A stretch of 64,000 bases of DNA from an uncultured Alistipes sp. GTDB lineage: Bacteria > Bacteroidota > Bacteroidia > Bacteroidales > Rikenellaceae. The first letter of the stretch is position 1. Each line of letters begins with the position of its first letter. The stretch covers positions 56,257-120,256 of the forward strand of contig UQKD01000007.1 of the NCBI GenBank assembly GCA_900541585.1. Reading direction: 5' to 3'. Position numbers and translations under genes: made by a program. Positions 8,504 through 15,511 of the stretch are shown here, piece by piece. Under the pieces are notes generated by a model, which was given only the letters and a program-made list of their open reading frames with translations, was not told where the DNA came from and ran no database searches.

Positions 8504-8986
8504 TTATATCCGTTTGATTGTCTTTGCCACCTCTTTGCCCCAATACCCGACGATGAGGTCATAGGCATCTTTATCGCCATCCCATGCGATCATGCACTCG
8601 TGGTTATTATATTCGTAGAAATAAACTTCCTGCGGATCGCATTCTTTCGGGATAGCTGCCCGGCTATCGTCGTAGAATTTGAAGAATGCAGTAAGTCCGG
8701 CATCCGTACCGAAAGCCCCCGTGTCTTTATCTCGGCATATCTTATCGCCGTCTTTGATGTGTCCGAGTTCTACCAAACGCTTGTATCCCTCGGCGAACTG
8801 TTCTCGGTTAAACGCAAAGAAAACCCCGCATTTATCCGCGTCGGGATGCTCATTCTTGATCGCCTTGTAGCGGTCGATAGTTTGGGCGTTCAGCATTACG
8901 ATACCCCCGTCATAATTACCCCAATCCCGATAGTATCGAAGTTCGCCCCGCGTGGTCTTGACCGTCTTAATATCTTTCTCTTCCAT
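8504..8986 (-). CDS. Hypothetical phage protein, 160 aa
   Basis: Start taken at the ATG at 8986 (MEEKDIKTVKTTRGELRYYR), 4 bp after the DUF3873 gene, rather than at the longer frame to 9040. Acidic, soluble, aromatic-rich (VYFYEYNNHECMIAWDGDKD). Such proteins are common on Bacteroidales mobile elements, but I cannot assign a function. Linked in an operon with the DUF3873 and DUF932-like genes. Confidence 0.65.
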   Translation of the reverse strand: MEEKDIKTVKTTRGELRYYRDWGNYDGGIVMLNAQTIDRYKAIKNEHPDADKCGVFFAFNREQFAEGYKRLVELGHIKDGDKICRDKDTGAFGTDAGLTAFFKFYDDSRAAIPKECDPQEVYFYEYNNHECMIAWDGDKDAYDLIVGYWGKEVAKTIKRI

Positions 8987-8990
8987 AATC

Positions 8991-9200
8991 CTATCGCTTT
9001 TGAGAGAGCCATAAATCCCGCTTTGCGCGGCAGTTATCAAGGGATACCCCGACGCAGGAGAAGAGTTCGCCGCTCTCCATGCGGTAATCGTATTGCCATC
9101 TTTTGACCGATTTCCGGCCGATTTTGGCCGTGAAACTCGTGTAGTTTTCTCGCCCCGGCTGACAGACGGAGCATCCGTTTACATTGATTGAATTTGCCAT
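8991..9200 (-). CDS. DUF3873 family protein
   Basis: 69 residues, the usual length of DUF3873. Recognisable features are the start MANSINVNGCSVCQPGRENY, the basic middle KRWQYDYRMESGELFSCV and the end LDNCRAKRDLWLSQK. Three conserved cysteines (CSVC, SCV, NC) hint at metal binding or a structural role. The family occurs on Bacteroidetes phages and conjugative elements; its function is unknown. Third gene of the leftward operon. Confidence 0.75.
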   Translation of the reverse strand: MANSINVNGCSVCQPGRENYTSFTAKIGRKSVKRWQYDYRMESGELFSCVGVSLDNCRAKRDLWLSQKR

Positions 9201-9228
9201 TGTTGCGCTGAATTTTATAGGTTTGCGA

Positions 9229-9447
9229 TTATTTGAGATTGTTTTTCAACCAAACTCTATCGACCTCCCACAAGGGTAGGCCCTTGATTATTTTCCGGCG
9301 GATCACCTCTTTCATGCCGATCAAGTCGGCCGCTTTGATATGGAGAGTAATATCGCCGAATTTCTGTGCTCTTTCGAGGAGGAAGTCCGCCATTTGGGAC
9401 TTCCATTCATGCAGGCTTTCCGCCTTTAACTGTCCTGATTTACCCAT
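9229..9447 (-). CDS. Hypothetical phage protein, 72 aa, paralogous C-terminus to its neighbour
   Basis: Not recognised. A small, mostly helical basic protein (MGKSGQLKAESLHEWKSQMA). Its last residues, IKGLPLWEVDRVWLKNNLK, match the end of the upstream 138-residue protein (IRAGLPLLEEDINYIDNNLK) at GLPL, E, D and NNLK, and the preceding helix is also similar. The two genes are adjacent, 8 bp apart, so this looks like a tandem duplication or a shared interaction module. Confidence 0.65.
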   Translation of the reverse strand: MGKSGQLKAESLHEWKSQMADFLLERAQKFGDITLHIKAADLIGMKEVIRRKIIKGLPLWEVDRVWLKNNLK

Positions 9448-9455
9448 ATACCGTG

Positions 9456-9872
9456 TTATTTAAGATTATTGTCTATGTAGTTTATATCCTCCTCCAAAAG
9501 AGGCAATCCCGCCCGAATTTTATGCACGGTAACTGCTCGTTGCCCGATCAGCCGCACCGCCTCTTTGTAAAAATCGGTATCATCATAGGCGCAAGCCTTT
9601 CCAATGAGAAAAATTGCGAGTTCTATATCCTTTTCGGCGGTTGTTTTGATATAATCATCGTGCCGCTCGATCAGCGCATTTATGGAATTTTCCTGACATT
9701 GAATCTTTGCAAATAATTCTTCAAGGAGGCGGCTCATTCCGTGCTTCTTAAATTCTTTGCAAAACTCATCTTTATCCATATCTCCTGCGGCCATATACAT
9801 AGCCTCGATATGCTGATATTCCTCGGATGTTGGAGTCAGCCCTGTTCTTTCGGTAAATTCTTCTCGTGTCAT
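9456..9872 (-). CDS. Hypothetical phage protein, 138 aa, first gene of leftward operon
   Basis: Not recognised. Acidic and helical (MTREEFTERTGLTPTSEEYQ), with no membrane segment. TPTSEEYQHIEAMYMAAGDMDKDEFCKEF near the start resembles helical regions common in small Bacteroidales mobile-element proteins. The C-terminal GLPLLEEDINYIDNNLK is shared with the next gene. It has the best promoter in the prophage (9930-9960, leftward), with a 13-bp palindrome between promoter and start codon. Confidence 0.7.
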   Translation of the reverse strand: MTREEFTERTGLTPTSEEYQHIEAMYMAAGDMDKDEFCKEFKKHGMSRLLEELFAKIQCQENSINALIERHDDYIKTTAEKDIELAIFLIGKACAYDDTDFYKEAVRLIGQRAVTVHKIRAGLPLLEEDINYIDNNLK

Positions 9873-9902
9873 AGCCTATTATAAATTTTGGTCGTTGTTC
9901 AC

Positions 9903-9915
9903 TACCTATTAAGTA
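9903..9915. promoter_or_regulatory. Palindromic operator candidate, copy 1
   Basis: TACCTATTAAGTA, one base from the perfect 13-bp palindrome TACCTATTAGGTA found at 29495. It lies just downstream of the predicted start of leftward transcription, so a bound protein would block that transcript. Two further copies precede the rightward morphogenesis and lysis operons. Confidence 0.55.
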
Positions 9916-9929
9916 TCTGTTTGATGATG

Positions 9930-9960
9930 CAAATATATAGCCAACTATTATAGTAAGCAA
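9930..9960 (-). promoter_or_regulatory. Leftward Bacteroidetes promoter for the 9872-7588 operon
   Basis: Read leftward: AAGTTG (-33 region), 20 bp, TATATTTG (-7 box, 9930-9937). This fits the Bacteroides consensus TTTG / 19-21 bp / TAnnTTTG. Transcription would start near 9922. Confidence 0.65.
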
Positions 9961-10059
9961 CTTTTTTTGTAGAAAAAGTGCGTTCAAAATCAGTCAAAAA
10001 TATAGATTTACGGATAACTGTGTCATAACCACACAGATAATTTTTGCCGAAATTTTAGA

Positions 10060-10088
10060 TACCTAATAGATATTTTTCATTACCTTTG
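10060..10088 (+). promoter_or_regulatory. Candidate late promoter of the morphogenesis operon (palindrome plus -7 box)
   Basis: A palindrome-like TACCTAATAGATA (10060-10072), exactly 8 bp, then TACCTTTG (10081-10088), a -7 box. No ordinary -33 element is seen at 19-21 bp; the palindrome occupies that region, suggesting activator-dependent transcription. The same arrangement with the same 8-bp spacing precedes the lysis cassette at 29495-29523. The start would be near 10095, 29 nt before the ATG. Confidence 0.65.
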
Positions 10089-10123
10089 TCCGTAACGATA
10101 CGTTTTAACAAATTTTTTCGACC

Positions 10124-10714
10124 ATGAAAAAGAAATTTCGCAAGCTCTTATCCGAAAAATGCAAGGATATGGGACTGACTGACAAGGCACTCGACGACCT
10201 CGTAGAGATCGGGGCGGAGGGTCTTGCCGACGATGCCTCGGACGAAGACATCGCCGCGAAAGTGGATTCGCTCGTGCCCTATGCAAAGGCGATGCAGGGG
10301 GAGATCACGAGGAAGACGCAACGTCCGAAACCGCAATCAAAGAAAACGCAATCCAACGACGAGGGCGAAGATGAGGGCGGAAACGATGATGAGGCCCCCG
10401 AATGGTTCAAGCCTTTCCAAAAGAAATTGACCGATCTCGAAACCGAGAACGCCGCTCTCAAAGCGGAAAAGGCAAAGACCACGCGACAGGCCGAAATCTC
10501 GGCAAAGGCTAAAAAGCTCGGAATCCCCGACTACCTGATGAAGCGAGTCTCATTCGCAGAGGATGCAGACCTCGACAAGGAGCTGGCGGATTACAAGCAG
10601 GAGTTAGTCAATAACAACCTCATGCCCAAGGAGCAGGCGCATGAAACGGGAAGTAGCAAGGAGGCAATGGAAGCCGACGCCAAGGCTTGGGCCGAAAGTC
10701 TTCCCAACAAGTAA
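10124..10714 (+). CDS. Scaffold-like phage protein
   Basis: 196 residues. Charged and helical throughout, with an acid-rich low-complexity linker (NDEGEDEGGNDDEAPEW, about 84-102) and a coiled-coil segment (DLETENAALKAEKAKTTRQA) like the Gp20-type minor structural/scaffold proteins that guide capsid assembly. Position two genes before the major capsid protein supports this. First gene of the long rightward morphogenesis operon. No predicted protease motif; scaffold removal would rely on another protein. Confidence 0.7.
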   Translation: MKKKFRKLLSEKCKDMGLTDKALDDLVEIGAEGLADDASDEDIAAKVDSLVPYAKAMQGEITRKTQRPKPQSKKTQSNDEGEDEGGNDDEAPEWFKPFQKKLTDLETENAALKAEKAKTTRQAEISAKAKKLGIPDYLMKRVSFAEDADLDKELADYKQELVNNNLMPKEQAHETGSSKEAMEADAKAWAESLPNK

Positions 10715-10753
10715 CAGCTCCGAATCATTCACCCCTTAAAATTGATTGCAACA

Positions 10754-11395
10754 ATGGCTATTGATTTCAAGAAAACGCAGCTATCGGGCCATACGCCCGA
10801 AATTTGGCGCGGCGAGTGCAAGATTCTGCCGGGCGGCTTCAAGCCGGTGCAGAACTTCCCCGTCGGAACGGTGTTGCATCGGGGAACTCCTATCTATGTC
10901 GATTTCGAGGCGATGAGTGCCGCCGTTTGCAAGACCGCCAAGGTTCTCGCAGGAGGCACGACCACCGCGCCCCGCATCGCCAAAGGTCATTACTTCGTCG
11001 CAGGCGACGTGGTGATGAAACTCGGAGTAACCGACAAATCCCCGATCATCAAGTCCATCGACACGGCCAATGCCGAGTACGATATCCTCACGTTCGCATC
11101 CGCCATCGCAGGGCTGGCCGAGGGCGACATCCTCTCGGAGGCGACCGAATATGCTTCTACGGGCGGCGGCGCGGAAAAGACCGATCCGATTCCCGCTGAA
11201 CCCAAATACACACCGAACATGGTTGTCGGTGCTGTCAAGGAGTTTACCGGGAAAGGCATCCCGACGATTGATGCCGCATACGAAGCGGTCGTTCTCTATC
11301 CGAGCCTGAACTTCCCGCTGTTGGAAGACTGGCTCATCAACCCCGGCAAGGTATGCCTCAAAGCAAACCCGAACATTCTGTTCATTAAACAGTAA
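10754..11395 (+). CDS. Head fibre or capsid decoration-like protein
   Basis: 213 residues from the ATG at 10754 (MAIDFKKTQLSGHTPEIWRG); an in-frame TTG at 10742 is less likely. Mostly beta-rich (VLHRGTPIYVDFEAMS, KLGVTDKSPIIKSIDTANAE) with a Gly/Ala-rich middle. Located between scaffold and major capsid genes, where Bacteroidales phages commonly carry a head fibre or decoration protein that attaches to the capsid surface. The assignment rests on position and composition. The next gene starts 5 bp later. Confidence 0.5.
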   Translation: MAIDFKKTQLSGHTPEIWRGECKILPGGFKPVQNFPVGTVLHRGTPIYVDFEAMSAAVCKTAKVLAGGTTTAPRIAKGHYFVAGDVVMKLGVTDKSPIIKSIDTANAEYDILTFASAIAGLAEGDILSEATEYASTGGGAEKTDPIPAEPKYTPNMVVGAVKEFTGKGIPTIDAAYEAVVLYPSLNFPLLEDWLINPGKVCLKANPNILFIKQ

Positions 11396-11400
11396 CGATC

Positions 11401-12507
11401 ATGCCCGAAATTCTTTATAGCTCAATCTTTGGCGCATTGACGCAGCATGTACAGGCTCGCTTCGATGCCGCCTCGAAACTGCACAAGCAGCTTTTCGACA
11501 ACGTAATCTTCGAGCGTTTCCTCGACTGGGACACCCCGACTATCGGCCTCGACTTCGAGGAGATCATCGGTCAGTACAACATCACGGTAGCCGCCCCGAC
11601 CATCGGCGACCAGTCGAAAGAGGCTATCCTCGGTACGGAGGGGCTGGAAACCGTGAAAGAGCGCATCCTCAATCATGCCGTAACGCTGCCGATGACGATT
11701 CAGGACTATCGTAAGGTTCTGCAAATCCTCGACAGCAAGTCGCTCCCCGACAAGGCAAAGACGGAGCAGCTCATCAAACTGATGTGGGGCAGCTCGACGA
11801 CGGTCGTAAGCTCCGTCCTCGCAAAGCTCGACATCCTGTTCCTGCGTCCGCTTTCCAACGAGGGCATCGTCGAACTCGACGACAATATCAACCCCGAAGG
11901 TGGCGTGCGCGGCACGATCAACTTCAACCAGCCCGCCGAGAATATCGCATCGTCCAAAACCCAGTGGATTGATGTCAATCTCGACACGGTGGACTGCTTC
12001 GAGGACGTGCAGGGCATCATCGACGCCGCACAGGACAAAACCGTATTCGGCAAAATCCTCTGCGCGCCGTCGCGCATCTCCTACATGTGCCGCAGCAAGA
12101 AGATCAAGCAGATGATCTGGGGAACAGACAAATCTGCGAAGATCGTGCAGCTGAAAGACCTGAACGCCTATATGCAGGAGAACAGTTACCCTGTTTTCGA
12201 GCCTATCCGCCGTCAGGTTCGCATTCAGAAAGGCCAATCCCGCATCCCCTATACGCCGTGGAACGAGAAGAACATGGTCTTCATTCCCGACGGCAAGCTC
12301 GGCATCGTCAAAAACGCATGGGCGAACAACGAGCTGAAACAGGAGGCCGGAGTGGCGTACTCCAACTACGGGCGTATCCGCGTCTCGCAATGGGGCGTGG
12401 GCGAAACGCAGGGCAGCAACGGCGTTGAGTTCACCAAGGCCGAATCGCTCTCGTTGCCCGTGATTACGGAAATGAACGGCATCTACACCCTCAAAACGCA
12501 GCAGTAG
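11401..12507 (+). CDS. Major capsid protein
   Basis: 368 residues. Forms the icosahedral shell. The N-terminus (about 1-70) is helical with FDAASKLHKQLFDNVIFERF and GLDFEEIIGQYNI; the middle has the alternating helix and strand pattern of HK97-fold capsid proteins. The C-terminal part includes QSRIPYTPWNEKNMVFIPDG and KQEAGVAYSNYGRIRVSQWG, a common MCP ending pattern in which a strand carries the host epitope-like loop. Order scaffold, decoration-like protein, MCP, connectors fits. No detectable N-terminal protease target, so any maturation cleavage is not visible. Confidence 0.82.
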   Translation: MPEILYSSIFGALTQHVQARFDAASKLHKQLFDNVIFERFLDWDTPTIGLDFEEIIGQYNITVAAPTIGDQSKEAILGTEGLETVKERILNHAVTLPMTIQDYRKVLQILDSKSLPDKAKTEQLIKLMWGSSTTVVSSVLAKLDILFLRPLSNEGIVELDDNINPEGGVRGTINFNQPAENIASSKTQWIDVNLDTVDCFEDVQGIIDAAQDKTVFGKILCAPSRISYMCRSKKIKQMIWGTDKSAKIVQLKDLNAYMQENSYPVFEPIRRQVRIQKGQSRIPYTPWNEKNMVFIPDGKLGIVKNAWANNELKQEAGVAYSNYGRIRVSQWGVGETQGSNGVEFTKAESLSLPVITEMNGIYTLKTQQ

Positions 12508-12509
12508 CC

Positions 12510-12845
12510 GTGGATAACCTTACCGCAACGAGGAGTTTGTGCAATGCGATAGCAAACACATTCTATCCTGATAACGCGACTATCGAATTTGCGCTCTTCA
12601 ACGAGGGCATCGACGCAAAGGCCGAGGCGACCCCGAAAGACCCTATGATCTTTCGGGTTGCCGCCCGCCTTGTCATCGGATATGTCGAAAGCAGCCGCTC
12701 CGAAAACGGCGTATCGACCTCCGTAATGAGCGAAGAAGCCCTCAAACAGAGCCTTTCGATTTGGTGCGGACATTATGGCCTCGATGCGGATGAGGTTCTT
12801 TCCGACTATATGCGCGTGATCGAGGACGGCACGCATCTATGGTGA
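12510..12845 (+). CDS. Head-tail connector-like protein
   Basis: 111 residues, GTG start at 12510, two bases after the capsid stop codon. Helical (TATRSLCNAIANTFYPDNATIE) with an end, KQSLSIWCGHYGLDADEVLSDYM, that resembles the connector (gp6/gp15-type) proteins placed directly after the major capsid. It would bind under the portal to complete the head. The assignment is by position, size and helical content. Confidence 0.6.
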   Translation: MDNLTATRSLCNAIANTFYPDNATIEFALFNEGIDAKAEATPKDPMIFRVAARLVIGYVESSRSENGVSTSVMSEEALKQSLSIWCGHYGLDADEVLSDYMRVIEDGTHLW

Positions 12846-12846
12846 T

Positions 12847-13158
12847 ATGAGGTACAACGGCACATTACGCTACGAGCTACTCACCGAGGGCGGTATCGAC
12901 GAATGGGGCGAGCCGATCAAGGCCCAATCCGCATGGAGCGAGGCGATCCCCTGCTCCATCAAGACCAACAGCGATAACCGCAAGGGTCGTTACGAGGACG
13001 GCGAATTTCGGCAGGCTTCGTTTACGATCCTCGTTGAGTGCATCCCTTTCCCCTACAATCGGGTCAAACTCGAAAGGATGGGCGAAAATCTCGGCGAATA
13101 CCGCGTGATGAGCGCCGAACCTCTCACCACCGTAGGCAGAACTCAAATCGTGGTGTGA
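12847..13158 (+). CDS. Head closure or head-tail joining-like protein
   Basis: 103 residues, beta-rich (GTLRYELLTEGGIDEWGEPI, then QASFTILVECIPFPYNRVKL). Small beta-barrel proteins of this size immediately before the gp10-like gene are normally stoppers (head closure). It starts 1 bp after the preceding stop and is followed 1 bp later by the next gene. The function comes from position and strand content only. Confidence 0.6.
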   Translation: MRYNGTLRYELLTEGGIDEWGEPIKAQSAWSEAIPCSIKTNSDNRKGRYEDGEFRQASFTILVECIPFPYNRVKLERMGENLGEYRVMSAEPLTTVGRTQIVV

Positions 13159-13159
13159 T

Positions 13160-13648
13160 ATGGCGAAAGTCGCTACATCTCACGGCAAATACAAGGGCGT
13201 CATCGTCAGCAAGACGGACATGCGCAAGCTGAAAGCCGGATTGCAGGCCAAGATGAAAGACATCGTCGCCCTGCTCGTGAAGCAACTCTCTTCCATCGGG
13301 GAGGAGTGCATACGAATCGCCCGCGAGAGTGGCAGCTACAACGATATTACCGGCAATTTGAGGTCATCAATAGGCTATGTGGTGCTTGTGGACGGGAAAC
13401 CCGTCGTGACGGGAGCCTCGAAGCAATACAGCGGCAAGGATGGCAACGGCGAAGCCGGCCCGCCCGCCGCCGAAGCATTGCTCCAAAGTCTGCAAGCGAA
13501 ATTTCCGTGGGGTGTGGTTCTGATCGTCTGTGCAGGCATGAAATACGCCGCGTATGTCGAAGCAGTCCACCACAAGGACGTTCTTACCTCCGCCGAGTTG
13601 AAAGCCGAATCGCTTGCCAAGAAATTACTCAACGGTCTAATCGAATAG
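13160..13648 (+). CDS. HK97 gp10-like tail completion protein
   Basis: 162 residues. N-terminal helix (DMRKLKAGLQAKMKDIVALL) followed by ARESGSYNDITGNLRSSIGY and, later, GMKYAAYVEAVHHKDVLT. The pattern of helix, then a T/S-G-N-L-R-S-S-I strand, then Y-A-x-Y-V-E matches the HK97 gp10 family of tail completion or neck proteins. Located between head closure and tail terminator-like genes, as expected. Confidence 0.75.
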   Translation: MAKVATSHGKYKGVIVSKTDMRKLKAGLQAKMKDIVALLVKQLSSIGEECIRIARESGSYNDITGNLRSSIGYVVLVDGKPVVTGASKQYSGKDGNGEAGPPAAEALLQSLQAKFPWGVVLIVCAGMKYAAYVEAVHHKDVLTSAELKAESLAKKLLNGLIE

Positions 13649-13652
13649 CGAG

Positions 13653-14060
13653 ATGATAAAAACGGAGATGCAGATTGAGCGGGATTTCTATTCTTTCGTC
13701 AAGAATAGCGAACTCGGAAAGGCCATCAGAGGAAAGGTTTACCGACCTGAAATGCGCCCAGCCAATGCCACAACGGAGGATTTGATCGTCAAGTTCCTCG
13801 CAGGACTTGATGAACAAGTACAAACGGGAGTGGTAATCTTCAATCTCTATGTCCCCGATATACCTCATGCCGACGGCCGGATGGTTCCCGACAAGAACCG
13901 CATCGGCGAGTTGGAGGAGATGCTTCTCACATTCGTTGAAACCGCAGGTGGTACGGAATACTGGCTCGAAACCGATACGACGCCGACAACGATGCGCAAC
14001 GAGGAGATAGAGCAGCATTTCATATACGCAAGAATCAAGTTTAACCGCATAACAGAATAG
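13653..14060 (+). CDS. Tail terminator-like protein
   Basis: 135 residues. The N-terminus (MIKTEMQIERDFYSFVKNSE) and the segment GVVIFNLYVPDIPHADGRMV followed by LEEMLLTFVETAGGTEYWLE fit the alpha/beta tail terminator/minor tail proteins between gp10-like and tube genes. It would cap the tail tube during assembly. Located 4 bp after the gp10-like gene and 4 bp before the tube gene. The function is inferred from order and fold pattern. Confidence 0.6.
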   Translation: MIKTEMQIERDFYSFVKNSELGKAIRGKVYRPEMRPANATTEDLIVKFLAGLDEQVQTGVVIFNLYVPDIPHADGRMVPDKNRIGELEEMLLTFVETAGGTEYWLETDTTPTTMRNEEIEQHFIYARIKFNRITE

Positions 14061-14064
14061 GATT

Positions 14065-14598
14065 ATGGCAAAGAAAAAGAAAATCATCATGTCATGGTCG
14101 AAGTGCAAGATCGAGGTCGGCAAGACCGGCGAGGATGAAGCAATGGCCAGCGAACTGACCGACATAGGGACGATCAACGACAAATCGACGACGCTTGCCA
14201 CCGAGGACGGCGAAACGCTGACCGCAACGGCAACGGGCGGGATCGTGGTTGCCGAGGAGGAGGGCGAGCCGGTCGTTACCCTGACAACCCGCGTCAAGGA
14301 GATGGACTTCGACAAGGAAAAGATGTTCAACGGGGCAGAGGTCTCGGAGGACGGCGACGAAATGACCGTCAAGACCAACGTCGTATCGGACGACTTCTCC
14401 GTAAAGCTCACGCCCAAGAATATCGGTGCTATCGGCATCAAGATTCGTCGGGCACATGTTTCGTTCCGCCCCGGCAGCTCCGAGGAGGAGGGATCGTATG
14501 TCGATCTCACATTCAAGGTGCTCGCCTGCTCCGACGGGGAACTCTACAAGAAGTTCCGCGTCAAGGCCGAAGATTGGCAGGCATCAGAGGCCGTGTAG
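14065..14598 (+). CDS. Major tail (tube) protein
   Basis: 177 residues, beta-rich with repeated Thr/Glu strands (STTLATEDGETLTATATGGI, VVTLTTRVKEMDFDKEKMF). The composition, length and position between the terminator-like protein and the chaperone/tape-measure genes are those of a siphovirus tail tube subunit. Lysine-rich N-terminus (MAKKKKIIMSWSKCKIE). The tRNA-Ser gene follows 59 bp downstream of its stop. Confidence 0.7.
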   Translation: MAKKKKIIMSWSKCKIEVGKTGEDEAMASELTDIGTINDKSTTLATEDGETLTATATGGIVVAEEEGEPVVTLTTRVKEMDFDKEKMFNGAEVSEDGDEMTVKTNVVSDDFSVKLTPKNIGAIGIKIRRAHVSFRPGSSEEEGSYVDLTFKVLACSDGELYKKFRVKAEDWQASEAV

Positions 14599-14657
14599 TA
14601 TCACCAATGACATGCGGAATAGACGCCCTTTGCGGTTGGCAGGTAAAACCGCGTTTC

Positions 14658-14742
14658 GGAGGGTTGGCAGAGTGGCTGAATGTACCTCACCGCTAACGAG
14701 GCAAGCCGTCGGGCTTCGGGGGTTCGAATCCTCCACCCTCCG
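14658..14742 (+). tRNA. tRNA-Ser (anticodon GCU) inside the tail operon
   Basis: Perfect 7-bp acceptor stem (GGAGGGT / ACCCTCC), D-arm GCAGAGTGGCTGAATGT, anticodon loop CCGCTAA (GCU at positions 34-36, reading AGC/AGU), a 5-bp long variable arm AAGCC-GTCG-GGCTT typical of serine tRNAs, T-arm GGGGG-TTCGAAT-CCTCC, and discriminator G. The CCA end is not encoded. Oddities are C instead of U at position 33 and an A-C mismatch at 31-39, so it may be a degenerating or specialised copy. It lies between the tube and chaperone genes in the same orientation, so it would be cut out of the late mRNA. Confidence 0.85.
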
Positions 14743-14753
14743 CAATTTTATAC

Positions 14754-15278
14754 ATGGATATGGAACAGACTACTATCGAAAGCCGCGTCGCATCGGCCAT
14801 ACTCGAAAGAAATGTAGGGAATATCGAGATCGAGGGCGTCACCTACGAAATAGCACCGCCGTCCATCGCAACGCTCATCATCGTTTCGGAGTTCATCGCC
14901 TCCCTCCCGATTGTGGAGAAAGTGGAGAAATCCGAGATCGTAAACTCCGTACTGCATCATGCGCGGTTTTTCCGGCCTCTCGGCGACATCGCGGCGACGC
15001 TTATCCTCGGAGCGAAGAGCCTCATCGAGGAGCGCGTCGTCGTGCAGGAGAAACGCTATTTGTTCGGCCTCATCAAACGCAAAAGCAAGAAGAAAATCAA
15101 GACCGACAAGCGGGCGGAACTCGCCAAAGCCATTTTAGAGAACGTCCGCCCGACGGTTCTGTTCAATGTCATCGTACAGCGGCTTCAAGACATGGAGATC
15201 AGCAGTTTTTTCGCCATTACCACTTCCCTGTCAGAGGCGAATATCCTCAAACCGACAAGGGAAGTGGTAAAAGGCTGA
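14754..15278 (+). CDS. Tail assembly chaperone (gpG-like), 0-frame product
   Basis: 174 residues (MDMEQTTIESRVASAILERN). The helical body with a Lys/Arg-rich loop (FGLIKRKSKKKIKTDKRAEL) and its place directly before the tape measure fit a gpG-type chaperone that holds the tape measure protein until tail assembly. It ends in GTA AAA GGC TGA, and the -1 frame continues open across this point for 80 more codons to the start of the tape measure gene, as in classical G/GT frameshift pairs. The start is the first ATG after the tRNA. Confidence 0.7.
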   Translation: MDMEQTTIESRVASAILERNVGNIEIEGVTYEIAPPSIATLIIVSEFIASLPIVEKVEKSEIVNSVLHHARFFRPLGDIAATLILGAKSLIEERVVVQEKRYLFGLIKRKSKKKIKTDKRAELAKAILENVRPTVLFNVIVQRLQDMEISSFFAITTSLSEANILKPTREVVKG

Positions 15279-15511
15279 ACGACAGCATTTGGGCTACCGT
15301 TCTCGGAATCGCAAGAACGCTCGGAGTAACAGAGAAATACGCCTTATACGACATCAGCTATGTAAACGCGATCCTGTATAGCCGTGCGATGCCGATGCCC
15401 GGCGACAAGGGCGAGAATGGCGACGCGCCGCTTTACGATGGCAGTAAAGACGCGAATAACCCCGAAAATTTCACGGATTTCACAGATGACGAGGAGATTG
15501 TAAGAATATGA
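15269..15511 (+). CDS. Tail assembly chaperone -1 frameshift extension (gpGT-like)
   Basis: 80 codons with no good own start codon, open in the -1 frame from the A-run at 15269-15272 to 15511. The product includes LNDSIWATVLGIARTLGVTE, EKYALYDISYVNAILYSRAM and an acidic end, typical of the T-part of gpGT. Its stop overlaps the tape measure start (ATGA), so it is surely translated. The most economical route is a -1 slip on GTA AAA G, although this is not a perfect X-XXY-YYZ heptamer; initiation on a CTG or coupling at the TGA is the alternative. Confidence 0.6.
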   Translation, partial: KRLNDSIWATVLGIARTLGVTEKYALYDISYVNAILYSRAMPMPGDKGENGDAPLYDGSKDANNPENFTDFTDDEEIVRI

